Numbered from the stretch's first letter, positions 23,973 through 33,953 are shown. The stretch: 64,000 bases of DNA from Sphingobium baderi (GCF_001456115.1 NZ_CP013264.1:2064501-2128500), one strand, 5' to 3'. The notes: generated from the sequence alone by a model not told the origin. A program made the numbers and translations.

Positions 23973-25958
23973 ATGTCCGCAACGAAAATTCTCTGGGGCC
24001 AGATCACCACCGTCTTCCTGATCGTGCTGACCGCGATCTGGAGCGCAACACAATGGACGGCGGCGGCGCTGGCGTATCAGCCCGAACTTGGCGAACCCTG
24101 GCTCATGGCGCTGGGCTGGCCGGTCTATCCGCCTTACGCCTTTTTCTGGTGGTGGTTCAGCTTCGACGCCTATGCGCCCGACATTTTCCAGACCGGCGCC
24201 TGGATCGCCGCGTCGGGCGGGTTCGTGTCAATCGCGGTCGCCATCGCGATGTCGGTCTGGCGGGCGCGAGAGGCGAAGAACGCCGAGACCTACGGCTCCG
24301 CGCGCTGGGCGAGTGAGGACGAGGTGCGTGCGGCCGGGCTGCTCGGCAATGATGGCGTGGTGCTCGGCAAGCTCGGCCGCGCCTATCTGCGCCACGACGG
24401 TCCCGAGCATGTTCTGTGCTATGCGCCGACCCGTTCGGGCAAGGGCGTCGGCCTGGTGGTGCCCTCGCTCCTGACCTGGTCCGCCTCGGCGATCGTCCAC
24501 GACATCAAGGGCGAGAACTGGACGCTGACCGCGGGCTTTCGCGCGCAACATGGCCGCGTCCTGCTGTTCGATCCGACTAACGCGGCGTCGGACGCTTACA
24601 ATCCGCTGCTGGAGGTGCGGCGCGGCCAGTGGGAAGTGCGCGACGTGCAGAATGTGGCCGATGTGCTGGTGGACCCGGAAGGCTCGTTGGAGAAACGCAA
24701 CCACTGGGAAAAGACCTCGCACTCGCTGCTGGTGGGCGCGATACTCCATGTGCTCTACGCCGAACCGGACAAGACGCTGGCCGGAGTCGCCGCCTTCCTG
24801 TCCGATCCGGCGCGCACGATCGAGCAGACGCTGGCCGCGATGATGGCGACACCGCATCTCGGCGAAGCGGGCGTGCATCCGGTGGTGGCCTCGGCCGCGC
24901 GCGAACTGCTCAACAAGAGCGACAACGAGCGGTCGGGCGTGCTCAGCACCGCCATGTCGTTTCTCGGGCTTTACCGCGATCCCGTCGTCGCGCAGGTCAC
25001 GCGCGCCTGCCACTGGCGCGTCATGGATCTGGTCGCGGGCGAGCAGCCGGCGACGCTCTACCTCGTCATTCCGCCCAGCGACATCTCACGGACCAAGCCG
25101 CTCATTCGCCTCATGCTCAATCAGATCGGGCGGCGATTGACCGAGGAACTGGCCAGCGGCGCGAGGCGTCATCGCCTGCTGCTGATGCTCGATGAGTTCC
25201 CGGCGCTGGGCCGGCTCGATTTCTTCGAGTCCGCGCTGGCGTTCATGGCCGGCTATGGCCTGAAATCCTTTCTGATCGCGCAGTCGTTGAACCAGATCGA
25301 GAAAGCCTACGGGCAGGACAATTCGGTCCTCGACAATTGCCACGTCCGGGTGAGTTTCGCGACCAACAACGAGAAGACGGGAGAGCGCGTGTCGAAGGCG
25401 CTCGGCACCAGGACCGAAATGAAGGCGATGAAGAATTATGCCGGACACAGGCTCTCGCCCTGGCTCGGCCATCTGATGGTCTCGCGTTCGGAGACCGCGC
25501 GCCAGCTTCTGACCCAGGGCGAGGTCATGCAGCTTCCGTCCGACGAGGAAATCGTCATGATGTCGGGCATTCAGCCGATCCGTGCGAAGAAGGCGGCCTA
25601 TTATGCCGATCCCCGTCTCGCCGCGCGGATCATGCCGCCGCCCGATCCGGCCGCATCACCACCGCGGGAGGTCCGTCCCGACGACTGGACGGGGCTCGCC
25701 GCCACGGCCGATCCCGCCGAGATCGCGGCGATCATCCGGCGCCAGGAGGATGCCGCCAACAGCGGTCTGCGCCGCGAGCCCGAGCTTCCCGATCATGTCG
25801 CCATCGTGAAGGAGACAGCGCCCGCACCGCCAGCGCAGGAATTTTCCATTGTCGAGGACGAACCCGAGGACGTCGCGCGCCAGGCTGCGGCGCGGCGACG
25901 GATGCAGGGCGTCGCACGTCAGGCGTCGCTCGATCCCCACGACGGCATCGAATTGTAG
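23973..25958 (+). CDS. traG: TraG/VirD4 coupling protein
   Basis: A 661-residue ATPase that links the relaxosome to the type IV channel. Two N-terminal membrane segments (about residues 8-30 and 65-95) precede the Walker A motif APTRSGKGVG (about 147-156) and Walker B LLLMLDEFPALG. The C-terminal 120 residues are Ala/Pro/Glu-rich, as is common in this branch. ATG 23973 follows AGGAGACG. It heads the traG - RHH - (parD) segment before trb. Confidence 0.93.
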   Translation: MSATKILWGQITTVFLIVLTAIWSATQWTAAALAYQPELGEPWLMALGWPVYPPYAFFWWWFSFDAYAPDIFQTGAWIAASGGFVSIAVAIAMSVWRAREAKNAETYGSARWASEDEVRAAGLLGNDGVVLGKLGRAYLRHDGPEHVLCYAPTRSGKGVGLVVPSLLTWSASAIVHDIKGENWTLTAGFRAQHGRVLLFDPTNAASDAYNPLLEVRRGQWEVRDVQNVADVLVDPEGSLEKRNHWEKTSHSLLVGAILHVLYAEPDKTLAGVAAFLSDPARTIEQTLAAMMATPHLGEAGVHPVVASAARELLNKSDNERSGVLSTAMSFLGLYRDPVVAQVTRACHWRVMDLVAGEQPATLYLVIPPSDISRTKPLIRLMLNQIGRRLTEELASGARRHRLLLMLDEFPALGRLDFFESALAFMAGYGLKSFLIAQSLNQIEKAYGQDNSVLDNCHVRVSFATNNEKTGERVSKALGTRTEMKAMKNYAGHRLSPWLGHLMVSRSETARQLLTQGEVMQLPSDEEIVMMSGIQPIRAKKAAYYADPRLAARIMPPPDPAASPPREVRPDDWTGLAATADPAEIAAIIRRQEDAANSGLRREPELPDHVAIVKETAPAPPAQEFSIVEDEPEDVARQAAARRRMQGVARQASLDPHDGIEL

Positions 25959-25966
25959 GAGGTTCC

Positions 25967-26389
25967 ATGCGCGTCCGTCTCAACGTCTATTTTCCGCCCG
26001 AGCTGGCGAAACAGGTGAGCGAGCTAGCGATCCGCCGCCGCATCTCGCGCTCGGCGATCGTGGAAGCGGCCGTCGCCTCCTGGATGTCGCCGGACGGCGC
26101 CGACCGGATGGAGGCCGCGTTCGCGCGCCGTCTCGACCGGCTTTCGCGCCAGGTCCAGCGGCTCGAACGCAACACCGGCCTCACCACCGAGGCGCTGGCG
26201 CTGTTCGTGCGTTTCTGGCTGGCGGTCACGCCCCCGCTGCCCGATGAGGATCAGACGGCCGCCCAGGTCAAGGGGCGCAAGCGCTATGAGGGTTTTGTCG
26301 AGACGCTCGGCCGGCGCTATGCAAGCGGCAAGAGCCTGCTCGACGAAATACCGGAGGATGTCGAGCCGAAGGCGCCAGATCAACCATGA
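25967..26389 (+). CDS. CopG/RHH-type protein downstream of traG
   Basis: A 140-residue protein starting at ATG 25967 behind TAGGAGG, 8 bases after traG. MRVRLNVYFPPELAKQVSELAIRRRISRSAIVEAAVASWM is a ribbon-helix-helix DNA-binding domain; the rest is helical (LDRLSRQVQRLERNTGLTTEALALFVRFWLAVTPPLP). This gene is regularly found between traG and trbB in the family and may autoregulate transfer genes. The target site is unknown. Confidence 0.8.
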   Translation: MRVRLNVYFPPELAKQVSELAIRRRISRSAIVEAAVASWMSPDGADRMEAAFARRLDRLSRQVQRLERNTGLTTEALALFVRFWLAVTPPLPDEDQTAAQVKGRKRYEGFVETLGRRYASGKSLLDEIPEDVEPKAPDQP

Positions 26390-26453
26390 CAACAGATTGG
26401 CATATTCTGCCAATAAGCTTTATGATGCCCTGCTCGTTATGGAGCTTCGCGCA

Positions 26454-26760
26454 ATGCCGACCCGCAATGTCGTTCTGACCGACCATCAGGCCGGTCGATA
26501 CGCTGGTTCGCTCAGGCCGCTATCAGAACGCCAGCGAGGTGCTGCGGGAAGGCTTGCGGCTGGTGGAACAACGCACCGCGGAAGATGCGGCCAGGCTTGA
26601 AGCCTTGAAGAAGGCAGTCGCAGCAGGTTGGGATGACATAGCGGCAGGCCGCTATGCGGATATCACTGAGGAGGGACTCGGCGACTTCATCGGCGCATTG
26701 GGCGAGCAGGCGGCAGCATCGCGGAGAATTTCTCCCATCCTGGCGCTCCCGAGCGTCTGA
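26454..26760 (+). pseudogene. parD-like antitoxin gene broken by a frameshift
   Basis: The start MPTRNVVLTDHQ (ATG 26454) is a canonical ParD opening, but the continuation DTLVRSGRYQNASEVLREGLRLVEQR...DIAAGRYADI is in the +1 frame from about 26490 to the stop at 26760. Together they would make a normal-length ParD antitoxin. A one-base indel near 26485-26495 explains this. No parE follows, so the module is decayed, or the shift is a sequencing error. Confidence 0.65.
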
Positions 26761-26829
26761 CGACCCGCGATCCGGTCGGGACCAATCACCGGGAAGAAGC
26801 CTGCTGTCGCGCAACCAGACAGCCAGGCC

Positions 26830-27195
26830 TCACCGCGATAGTTGGTATTCGCGGACCAGAATCGACGCAGGGACATGCCAGGCCCGCTCGATCTTGCGGA
26901 TCATCTGGAGCGAGAGCGCCCGCTTGCGAGCCAGAACCTCCGTCGCACGGGACTGGCCGATCAGGGTCGCCAGATCGGCGCGGGTGCGCCCTTCCGCTTC
27001 CATCGCCGCCTCGATCGCTTCCACCGGGTCGAGCTTGTCTACCGGCCAACGCTTGCGCTCATATTCATCGACCAGCGTCGCCAGCACATCGAGGCGGTCC
27101 TCATCGGCGCTGCCCGCTTCCGCGTTCCAGAACGCCCGGATTTCATCGACCGCCGCGCGATGGTCGTCATCGTTCTTGATTGGTCTGATTTCCAT
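26830..27195 (-). CDS. HigA-like antitoxin, orphan
   Basis: A 121-residue protein opening MEIRPIKNDDDHRAAVDEIRAFWNAEAGSADEDRLDVLATLVDEYERKRWPV, followed by a helix-turn-helix (DLATLIGQSRATEVLARKRALSLQMIRKIERAW). This is the HigA type of antitoxin. I chose ATG 27195. The usual higB toxin gene, which should lie just upstream, is not found in 27196-27447. It may be a relic or a solitary regulator that represses nearby promoters, including that of trb. Confidence 0.75.
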   Translation of the reverse strand: MEIRPIKNDDDHRAAVDEIRAFWNAEAGSADEDRLDVLATLVDEYERKRWPVDKLDPVEAIEAAMEAEGRTRADLATLIGQSRATEVLARKRALSLQMIRKIERAWHVPASILVREYQLSR

Positions 27196-27447
27196 GTGCC
27201 TGTCCTTCAGAATTGATCGACGGCTTCGCCGTCGATGCGCGCCACACAGGCCGCGACTCGGTCGATCGCGATCCCGAAAGGAGCCTGACATACACAGCAC
27301 GCAGAGCGCCGCCCCGCAACGCGTACGTATCTGCCGCCCCCTATACTACGCCCTGACTTAAGTGTTGCTTCGCGTGATTTCCTGTCTCTCTTGATCGACC
27401 CCTGACGCCGGGCGGCGGTTCGCCCGGCCCGATGCAGGGGCTTCGTC
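27196..27447. promoter_or_regulatory. Gap between higA-like gene and trbB
   Basis: These 252 bases contain no clear gene. They should carry the divergent promoters of the HigA-like gene and the trb operon. A GC hairpin, GCCGGGCGGCGGTTCGCCCGGC (27411 area), lies about 20 bases before the trbB start and may affect its translation. Confidence 0.4.
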
Positions 27448-28434
27448 TTGACCGTCCACCCGATCCGTTCCGAGGCGAAGACACGCGGCGCGCGAATGCT
27501 GCGCACGGCGCTGGGACCGTCGATCGCGGCCTGGCTCGATGACAGCCAGGTGATCGAGGTGATGCTGAACCCGGACGGCCGGTTGTGGGTCGACCGGCTC
27601 GGCGAAGGGATCAGCGACACCGGCATGACGCTGGCCGCCGCGGACGGGGAGCGCATCGTGCGCCTGGTCGCCCACCATGTCGGCGTCGAGGTTCATGCCC
27701 GGTCTCCGCGCGTCTCAGCCGAACTGCCCGAGGGCGGCGAGCGGTTCGAGGGGCTGCTGCCGCCCGTGGTGGCCGCGCCGGCCTTCGCGATCCGCAAGCC
27801 CGCCGTCGCGGTGTTCACATTGGACGACTATGTGACCGCCGGGATCATGTCGTCCGCCCAGGCGGACACGCTCCGGCAGGCTGTTCCGGCCCGCGCCAAC
27901 ATTCTCGTGGCGGGTGGAACCGGCAGCGGGAAAACCACGCTGGTCAACGCGCTGCTCGCCGAGGTGGCGAAGACCGCCGACCGCATCGTGCTGATCGAAG
28001 ATACGCGCGAACTGCAATGCGCCGCGCCCAACCTCGTCGCCATGCGGACCAAGGATGGCGTCGCCTCACTGTCCGATCTTGTCCGCTCGTCGCTGCGCCT
28101 GCGGCCCGATCGCATCCCGATCGGCGAGGTGCGCGGCGCCGAGGCGCTCGACCTGCTCAAAGCCTGGGGGACCGGCCACCCCGGCGGCATCGGCACGATC
28201 CACGCCGGGACCGCGCTCGGGGCGCTGCGGCGCATGGAGCAGCTTATCCAGGAGGCCGTGATCACGGTGCCCCGCGCGCTGCTCGCCGAGACGATCGACC
28301 TGATCGCCGTGCTGGTGCGCGACGGACACGGCCGGCGCCTCGCCGAACTGGCCCGTGTCGAAGGGCTCGACGCTGCCACCGGCGACTACCGCCTCACGCC
28401 GCTTTCCACCACCCAACCCGGAGATGAACCATGA
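27448..28434 (+). CDS. trbB: TrbB, type IV secretion ATPase
   Basis: A 328-residue hexameric traffic ATPase of the VirB11 family that powers pilus assembly at the inner membrane. Walker A is [10 protein letters not shown] (about residues 152-161), and IEDTRELQC, the Asp box, and [12 protein letters not shown] with [14 protein letters not shown] follow in the usual order. The start is TTG 27448; an ATG at 27496 (MLRTALGP) is an alternative. The stop overlaps trbC as ATGA. First gene of the trb operon. Confidence 0.93.
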   Translation: MTVHPIRSEAKTRGARMLRTALGPSIAAWLDDSQVIEVMLNPDGRLWVDRLGEGISDTGMTLAAADGERIVRLVAHHVGVEVHARSPRVSAELPEGGERFEGLLPPVVAAPAFAIRKPAVAVFTLDDYVTAGIMSSAQADTLRQAVPARANILVAGGTGSGKTTLVNALLAEVAKTADRIVLIEDTRELQCAAPNLVAMRTKDGVASLSDLVRSSLRLRPDRIPIGEVRGAEALDLLKAWGTGHPGGIGTIHAGTALGALRRMEQLIQEAVITVPRALLAETIDLIAVLVRDGHGRRLAELARVEGLDAATGDYRLTPLSTTQPGDEP

Positions 28435-28763
28435 TCCATGCCATCCGGCATGGCGCACGCCGCGCCATGCTCGCCGCCACCGCCAGCGTCATCGCGCTCA
28501 CCATCTCGGCGCCCGCCCATGCGGGCGGATCATCGATGCCGTGGGAAGCGCCGCTGCAATCCATCCTCGAAAGCATCGAGGGGCCGGTGGCGAAGATCGT
28601 TGCGGTCATCATCATTATCGTGACGGGGCTCACCCTCGCCTTCGGCGACACCAACGGCGGCTTCCGCCGGCTGATCCAGATCGTCTTCGGCCTCAGCATC
28701 GCGTTCGCTGCCAGTTCCTTCTTCCTCAGCTTCTTCTCGTTCGGCGGCGGGGCGCTGGTCTGA
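28431..28763 (+). CDS. trbC: TrbC, conjugative pilin precursor
   Basis: A 110-residue prepilin with a signal peptide (AATASVIALTISAPAHAGG) and two transmembrane helices (IVAVIIIIVTGLTLAF and IQIVFGLSIAFAASSFFLSFF). TraF would process it into a cyclic pilin. Overlaps trbB by ATGA and trbD by one base. Confidence 0.9.
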   Translation: MIHAIRHGARRAMLAATASVIALTISAPAHAGGSSMPWEAPLQSILESIEGPVAKIVAVIIIIVTGLTLAFGDTNGGFRRLIQIVFGLSIAFAASSFFLSFFSFGGGALV

Positions 28764-29032
28764 TGGAAGCCGGTGAACCGATCGCGGGTTTCTATGCTCC
28801 CGTCCACCGGGCGCTGACCGAACCGATATTGTTCGGCGGCGCTCCACGCTCGCTGGCCATCGTCAACGGAACGTTGGCGGGCGCGATCGGGTTGGGCCTG
28901 CGCCTCTGGATCGCGGGCCTCGTCCTCTGGGCCATCGGCCACGCGCTGTCGGTATGGGCCGCGCGGCGCGATCCACAATTTGTGGACGTGGCCCGGCGCC
29001 ATCTCAAATATCCGGCGTGGATGCAGCCATGA
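28763..29032 (+). CDS. trbD: TrbD, VirB3-like membrane protein
   Basis: An 89-residue inner-membrane protein. The opening GFYAPVHRALTEPILFGGAPR and hydrophobic helix LGLRLWIAGLVLWAIGHALSVWAA are standard for TrbD. It overlaps trbC and trbE and is believed to help position the ATPase TrbE. Confidence 0.9.
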   Translation: MEAGEPIAGFYAPVHRALTEPILFGGAPRSLAIVNGTLAGAIGLGLRLWIAGLVLWAIGHALSVWAARRDPQFVDVARRHLKYPAWMQP

Positions 29033-31500
29033 TGAGCCTGCGCGAATACCGTGGGCATGCGGCGCATCTGGCCGACTTCCTGCCCTGGGCCGCGCTGGTC
29101 GGCGAAGGCGTTGTGCTCAACAAGGACGGGTCGTTCCAGCGCACGGCGCGGTTTCGCGGTCCCGATCTCGACAGCGCCACCCCCGCCGAGCTGGTCGCGA
29201 CGACCGCACGGCTCAACAATGCGCTGCGCCGTCTGGGCTCGGGATGGGCGATCTTCGTCGAGGCGCAGCGCACCCCCGCGCTCGACTATCCCGATTCCGA
29301 TTTCCCCGATCCCGTCTCGGCGCTGGTCGATATGGAGCGCCGAGAACAGTTCCGCGAGGAAGGCGCGCATTTCGAGAGCGGCTATTATCTGACGCTGCTG
29401 TGGATGCCGCCAGCGGAGGACGCCGCCCGCGCCGAAACCTGGCTCTATGAAGGCCGTTCCGGCGCGGGCGTCGATCCATGGGAATCGCTCGCGGGCTTCA
29501 AGGATCGCAGCGACCGTCTGCTCAATCTGATCGATGGCTTCGTCCCGGAAGTTCGCTGGCTCCAGACGCAAGAGACGCTGACCTACCTGCACAGCACGAT
29601 CTCGACCCGCCGCCAGCGCGTGCGCGTGCCCGAGACCCCGATGCACCTCGATGCGCTGCTCGCCGACGAGCCGCTGACCGGCGGACTCGAACCGAAGCTC
29701 GGCGAGCATCATCTGCGCACGCTCACCATCGTCGGCTTCCCGAGCGTGACGTTCCCCGGCCTGCTCGACGAGCTGAACCGGCTCGCCTTCGAGTATCGCT
29801 GGTCGACCCGCGCGATTATGCTCGACAAGACCGACGCGACCAGGCTGCTCACCCGCATCCGTCGCCAGTGGTTCGCCAAGCGCAAATCGGTCGCGGCGAT
29901 CCTGAAAGAGGTGATGACCAACGAGGCGAGCACACTGCTCGACAGCGACGCCTCGAACAAGGCCGCCGACGCGGACACTGCCCTGCAGGAGCTGGGCGCC
30001 GATTATGCCGGCATGGCCTACGTCACCGCGACGGTGACGGTATGGGACCGTAATCCCGCCATCGCCGCCGAGAAGCTGCGGCTGGTCGAGAAGGTCATCC
30101 AGGGCCGCGACTTCACCGTGATCCCCGAGGGGATGAACGCAATCGAGGCATGGCTGGGGAGCCTGCCCGGTCACACTTACGCCAACGTCCGCCAGCCTCC
30201 CATCTCCACTTTCAATCTCGCCCACCTGATCCCCCTGTCAGCGGTATGGGCGGGGCCGGAACGGGACGAGCATTTCGGACAGCCCCCTTTGCTCTACGCA
30301 AGGACCGAAGGCTCGACCCCGTTCCGGTTTTCCCTTCATGTCGGCGATGTCGGCCATACTCTCATCGTCGGTCCCACGGGCGCGGGCAAGTCGGTGCTGC
30401 TGGCGTTGATGGCGATGCAGTTCCGCCGCTACGCGAATGCCCAGGTCTTCGCCTTCGACTTCGGCGGCTCGATCCGCGCCGCCGCGCTCGCCATGGGCGG
30501 CGACTGGCAGGATTTGGGCGGCGGTCTGTCCGACGATGCCGATACCGGCGTCCAGTTGCAGCCGCTCGCGCGGATCGACGATCCTGCCGAACGGGCATGG
30601 GCGGCCGAATGGCTGGCAGCGATCCTCGCCAGCGAAGGCGTTGCGGTCGATCCGCAGGCCAAGGAGCATATCTGGTCGGCGCTGGGGTCGCTCGCCTCCG
30701 CGCCCCAATCCGAACGCACGCTGACCGGCCTTGCCGTGCTGCTCCAGAGCCAGCAGCTCAAGCAGGCGCTGGCCCCATACTGCATCGGCGGGCCATGGGG
30801 CCGGCTGCTCGATGCCGAAGACGAACGGCTGGGTGACGCATCGGTTCAGGCGTTCGAGACCGAGGGGCTGGTCGGCGCGGGAGCGGCCGCCGCCGTGCTC
30901 TCCTACCTGTTCCACCGGATCGAAGGGCGGCTGGACGGCTCGCCGACGCTGATCATCATCGACGAGGGCTGGCTGGTGCTCGACAGCCCCGCCTTCGCCG
31001 CGCAGCTGCGCGAATGGCTGAAGACGCTGCGCAAGAAGAACGCCAGCGTCATCTTTGCCACGCAGAGTCTCGCCGACATCGAAACCTCGGCCATCGCGCC
31101 GGCCATCATCGAATCCTGCCCGACGCGCATCTTCCTGCCCAACGAGCGCGCGGCCGAGCCGCAGATCGCGGCGATCTACGAGCGGTTCGGGCTTAACGCC
31201 CGCCAGATCGAAATCCTTGGGCACGCGACGCCCAAGCGGGATTATTATTGCCAGTCGCGGCGGGGAAACCGCCTGTTCGAGCTGGGGCTGGGCGAGGTCG
31301 CGCTCGCCTTCACCGCCGCGTCGTCGAAGACCGATCAACTCGCCATTGCCGACATCATCGAGACCCACGGGGCATCCGCGTTCGCCGCGCAATGGCTGCG
31401 GCATCGCGGCTGCGCCTGGGCCGTCGAACTGCTGCCCGAACCGGCATCCGGCCGCCAGCCCGAATTTCCTCTCACGTCCGACATGGAGATTTCATCATGA
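29029..31500 (+). CDS. trbE: TrbE, VirB4-like ATPase
   Basis: An 823-residue AAA+ ATPase of the type IV channel. The CagE/VirB4 N-domain occupies about residues 1-410, Walker A is VGPTGAGKSV (about 445-454) and Walker B is LIIIDEGW (about 640). The start is ATG 29029 (ATGATG), overlapping the trbD stop; 29032 is equally possible. Full length for the family. The end overlaps trbJ. Confidence 0.94.
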   Translation: MMSLREYRGHAAHLADFLPWAALVGEGVVLNKDGSFQRTARFRGPDLDSATPAELVATTARLNNALRRLGSGWAIFVEAQRTPALDYPDSDFPDPVSALVDMERREQFREEGAHFESGYYLTLLWMPPAEDAARAETWLYEGRSGAGVDPWESLAGFKDRSDRLLNLIDGFVPEVRWLQTQETLTYLHSTISTRRQRVRVPETPMHLDALLADEPLTGGLEPKLGEHHLRTLTIVGFPSVTFPGLLDELNRLAFEYRWSTRAIMLDKTDATRLLTRIRRQWFAKRKSVAAILKEVMTNEASTLLDSDASNKAADADTALQELGADYAGMAYVTATVTVWDRNPAIAAEKLRLVEKVIQGRDFTVIPEGMNAIEAWLGSLPGHTYANVRQPPISTFNLAHLIPLSAVWAGPERDEHFGQPPLLYARTEGSTPFRFSLHVGDVGHTLIVGPTGAGKSVLLALMAMQFRRYANAQVFAFDFGGSIRAAALAMGGDWQDLGGGLSDDADTGVQLQPLARIDDPAERAWAAEWLAAILASEGVAVDPQAKEHIWSALGSLASAPQSERTLTGLAVLLQSQQLKQALAPYCIGGPWGRLLDAEDERLGDASVQAFETEGLVGAGAAAAVLSYLFHRIEGRLDGSPTLIIIDEGWLVLDSPAFAAQLREWLKTLRKKNASVIFATQSLADIETSAIAPAIIESCPTRIFLPNERAAEPQIAAIYERFGLNARQIEILGHATPKRDYYCQSRRGNRLFELGLGEVALAFTAASSKTDQLAIADIIETHGASAFAAQWLRHRGCAWAVELLPEPASGRQPEFPLTSDMEISS

Positions 31501-32216
31501 AACTGCCTCCCATCCGCCGCGCCCTTATGATCGGCGTTCTCACCACGTCGGCCGTAATCGGCATCGCCGCGACCACACCCGCGCACGCGCAGTTCGGCGG
31601 GGTCGTCTATGATCCCACCAACTACGCGCAGAACGTGCTGACCGCCGCGCGGTCGCTGCAACAGATCAACAACCAGATCACGCAAATCCAGAGCCAAGCG
31701 TCGAGCCTGATCAACGAGGCGCGCAACCTTGCCAACCTGCCGCTCTCGACGGTGGACACGCTTCAGCAGCAGGTCCGGCAGACCCAGCAGTTGCTCGGCG
31801 AGGCGCAGCGTATCGCCTGGGACGTGCAGGACATCCAGCAGACGTTCAACGGACGATATAGGGGCGCGGGTCTCACCGGCACCAATGCGCAGATGATCGC
31901 CAACGCCGATGCCCGCTGGGAGGACAGCGTCGGCGCGTTTCAGGATGCGCTGAAAGTGCAGGCCGGCGTGGTCGGCAATATCGACGGCGCACGCACGACG
32001 ATGAACAGTCTGGTCACGGCCAGCCAGTCGGCGACCGGCGCGCTCCAGGCGGCGCAGGCGGGCAACCAGCTTCTCGCCCTGCAATCGCAGCAGCTCGCCG
32101 ACCTCACCGCCGCGGTCGCCGCGCAGGGCCGGGCGCAGGCGCTCGACGCCGCGCGTCAGACCGCGATCGAGGCGGAGGGGCGCGAACGCTTCCGCCGCTT
32201 CTTCGGGCGGAACTGA
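31497..32216 (+). CDS. trbJ: TrbJ, VirB5-like periplasmic protein
   Basis: A 239-residue exported protein with a signal peptide cut after AHAQ and a long coiled-coil (QQINNQITQIQSQASSLINEARNLANLP ...), ending RFRRFFGRN. VirB5 relatives sit at the pilus tip. Overlaps trbE by ATGA. Confidence 0.9.
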   Translation: MKLPPIRRALMIGVLTTSAVIGIAATTPAHAQFGGVVYDPTNYAQNVLTAARSLQQINNQITQIQSQASSLINEARNLANLPLSTVDTLQQQVRQTQQLLGEAQRIAWDVQDIQQTFNGRYRGAGLTGTNAQMIANADARWEDSVGAFQDALKVQAGVVGNIDGARTTMNSLVTASQSATGALQAAQAGNQLLALQSQQLADLTAAVAAQGRAQALDAARQTAIEAEGRERFRRFFGRN

Positions 32217-32217
32217 C

Positions 32218-32613
32218 ATGATCTCGCGCAACGCGAAGATCGCCGGGATAGCCGCGCTCGCGGGCATCATGTTCGTCGTGGCGGTCGAGACCTTCCGCGA
32301 ACCGGGCGACATGCCGCTCGACGCGGTCCTGCCGCTGCTCGACGAAGGCGAGGCGCGGACGCTGCTGGCGCGCGAACTCGAACGCTGCGCCGCGCTCACC
32401 ATGCCCGACAAGGATTGCGAGACGGCATGGGCGGAAAACCGCCGGCGCTTCTTCGGAAGGGATAGCGCCGTCCCCGCGCCGGCCGAGGCTGGCCCGGTTT
32501 CCGCCGCCGACAATAGCGCGGCGAGCGATGACAGCCGGGCGAACGAGGCGATCCGGCCGGACCTACCCGGCAATTATGTCCCCGCCGATCGGGCCGGGAC
32601 CGCCGCGCCATGA
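32218..32613 (+). CDS. trbK: TrbK-alt, small membrane protein
   Basis: A 131-residue protein with one N-terminal membrane helix (IAGIAALAGIMFVVAV), a conserved core LARELERCAALTMPDKDCETAWAENRRRFFGR with two cysteines, and an Ala/Asp-rich tail. It is the alternative TrbK of this trb family, perhaps linked to entry exclusion. Its cysteine core resembles the protein encoded at 37116-37421. Confidence 0.82.
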   Translation: MISRNAKIAGIAALAGIMFVVAVETFREPGDMPLDAVLPLLDEGEARTLLARELERCAALTMPDKDCETAWAENRRRFFGRDSAVPAPAEAGPVSAADNSAASDDSRANEAIRPDLPGNYVPADRAGTAAP

Positions 32614-33947
32614 GCGATACAGGGATTGTCGATACCTTCCTCGACACCTTCAGCACCTATATCGATTCAGGGTTCGGCCTGCTCGGCGGCGAGGTCGGCT
32701 TCCTGTCGTCCACCCTGATCGCGATCGACGTGACCATTGCCGGACTGTTCTGGGCCTGGGGCACCGACGAGGACGTGATCCAGCGTCTGGTGAAGAAGAC
32801 GCTCTATATCGGCGCCTTTGCTTTCATCATCGGCAATTTCCAGACGCTCGCCACCATCGTCTTCGACAGCTTCGCCAATCTGGGCCTCAAGGCCAGCGGT
32901 GACAAGCTCAGTCTCGCCGAGTTCATGAAACCCGGCACCATCGCCGCCAAGGGACTGGATGCGGCGCAGCCGCTGATCGATGCGACCGAGGCGTTCAACA
33001 GCCTCTGGGCGGTGTTCGCCAATCTCGCGATCATCGCCGTGCTGCTGCTTTCCTATCTGGTCGTCGTCCTCGCCTTCTTCATCATCGCCATTCAGGTCTT
33101 CATCGCGGTGATCGAGTTCAAGCTGGTGACGCTGGCCGGGTTCGTCCTGCTGCCCTTCGCCTTCTGGAACCGCACCGCGTTCATGGCCGAAAAGGTGCTC
33201 GGCCATATCGTTTCTTCCGGCATCAAGGTGCTGGTGCTCGCGGTCATCACCGGGATCGGAACCGCGCTGTTCAGCACGTTCACGGTCGCGGTCGGTGCTG
33301 ATCCCACGGCGCGGGACGTGCTGTCGATCGCGCTCGGCGCGCTGTCTCTGCTCGGCCTTGCGATCTTCGGTCCCGGTATCGCCAACGGCATCGTCTCGGG
33401 CGGGCCGCAGCTCGGCGCGGGCGCCGCCGCCGGAACCGCGCTGGCGGTGGGCGGCGCGCTGGCCGGTGGCGCGGCGGCGGCAAAGCTGGGTGTTGGTGCT
33501 GCCGGTTCGACCATGGCGGCCGGCGGCAGGATGGGCGCTGCGGCGGCACGCGGCGGCGCCCGGATGGCTGGCGGCGCTGCGGGCGCCTACAGCGTCGGCG
33601 CGCTCGGCAAGAGCGGCGCGGGCGCGGTGGCGGGCGGCATGGCCGCTGTCGGGCAGAAGGCGGCGGGTGCGGTCGCCAGCGCCGCGATGTCGCCGCTACG
33701 CAAGGCGGCCGCATCGATGAAGGACAATTATCGTTCGGGCGCCCGGGCGGGGATGGGGGCGGCCTCACAGGCAACGGCAGCCGCGACTTCGGCCGCATCG
33801 CCATCCGCGGCCGCGCAGCCCGCATGGGCCGCGCGCATGAAGAACCGCCAGTCCGCCGCGCACGGCGCGACCGTCCTCGCCCACACCATGAAGGCGGGCG
33901 ACAGCCAGGGCGGCGGCGGTGCTCCCGACATCAGGGAAAAGGAGTGA
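32610..33947 (+). CDS. trbL: TrbL, VirB6-like inner-membrane channel protein
   Basis: A 445-residue polytopic protein with about six membrane helices between residues 30 and 260 (e.g. LAIIAVLLLSYLVVVLAFFIIAIQVFIAVIEF). The last 190 residues are Ala/Gly/Ser-rich with [25 protein letters not shown] sequence, as usual. Overlaps trbK-alt by ATGA. A GATCGCCG gap of 6 bases leads to trbF. Confidence 0.92.
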   Translation: MSDTGIVDTFLDTFSTYIDSGFGLLGGEVGFLSSTLIAIDVTIAGLFWAWGTDEDVIQRLVKKTLYIGAFAFIIGNFQTLATIVFDSFANLGLKASGDKLSLAEFMKPGTIAAKGLDAAQPLIDATEAFNSLWAVFANLAIIAVLLLSYLVVVLAFFIIAIQVFIAVIEFKLVTLAGFVLLPFAFWNRTAFMAEKVLGHIVSSGIKVLVLAVITGIGTALFSTFTVAVGADPTARDVLSIALGALSLLGLAIFGPGIANGIVSGGPQLGAGAAAGTALAVGGALAGGAAAAKLGVGAAGSTMAAGGRMGAAAARGGARMAGGAAGAYSVGALGKSGAGAVAGGMAAVGQKAAGAVASAAMSPLRKAAASMKDNYRSGARAGMGAASQATAAATSAASPSAAAQPAWAARMKNRQSAAHGATVLAHTMKAGDSQGGGGAPDIREKE

Positions 33948-33953
33948 TCGCCG

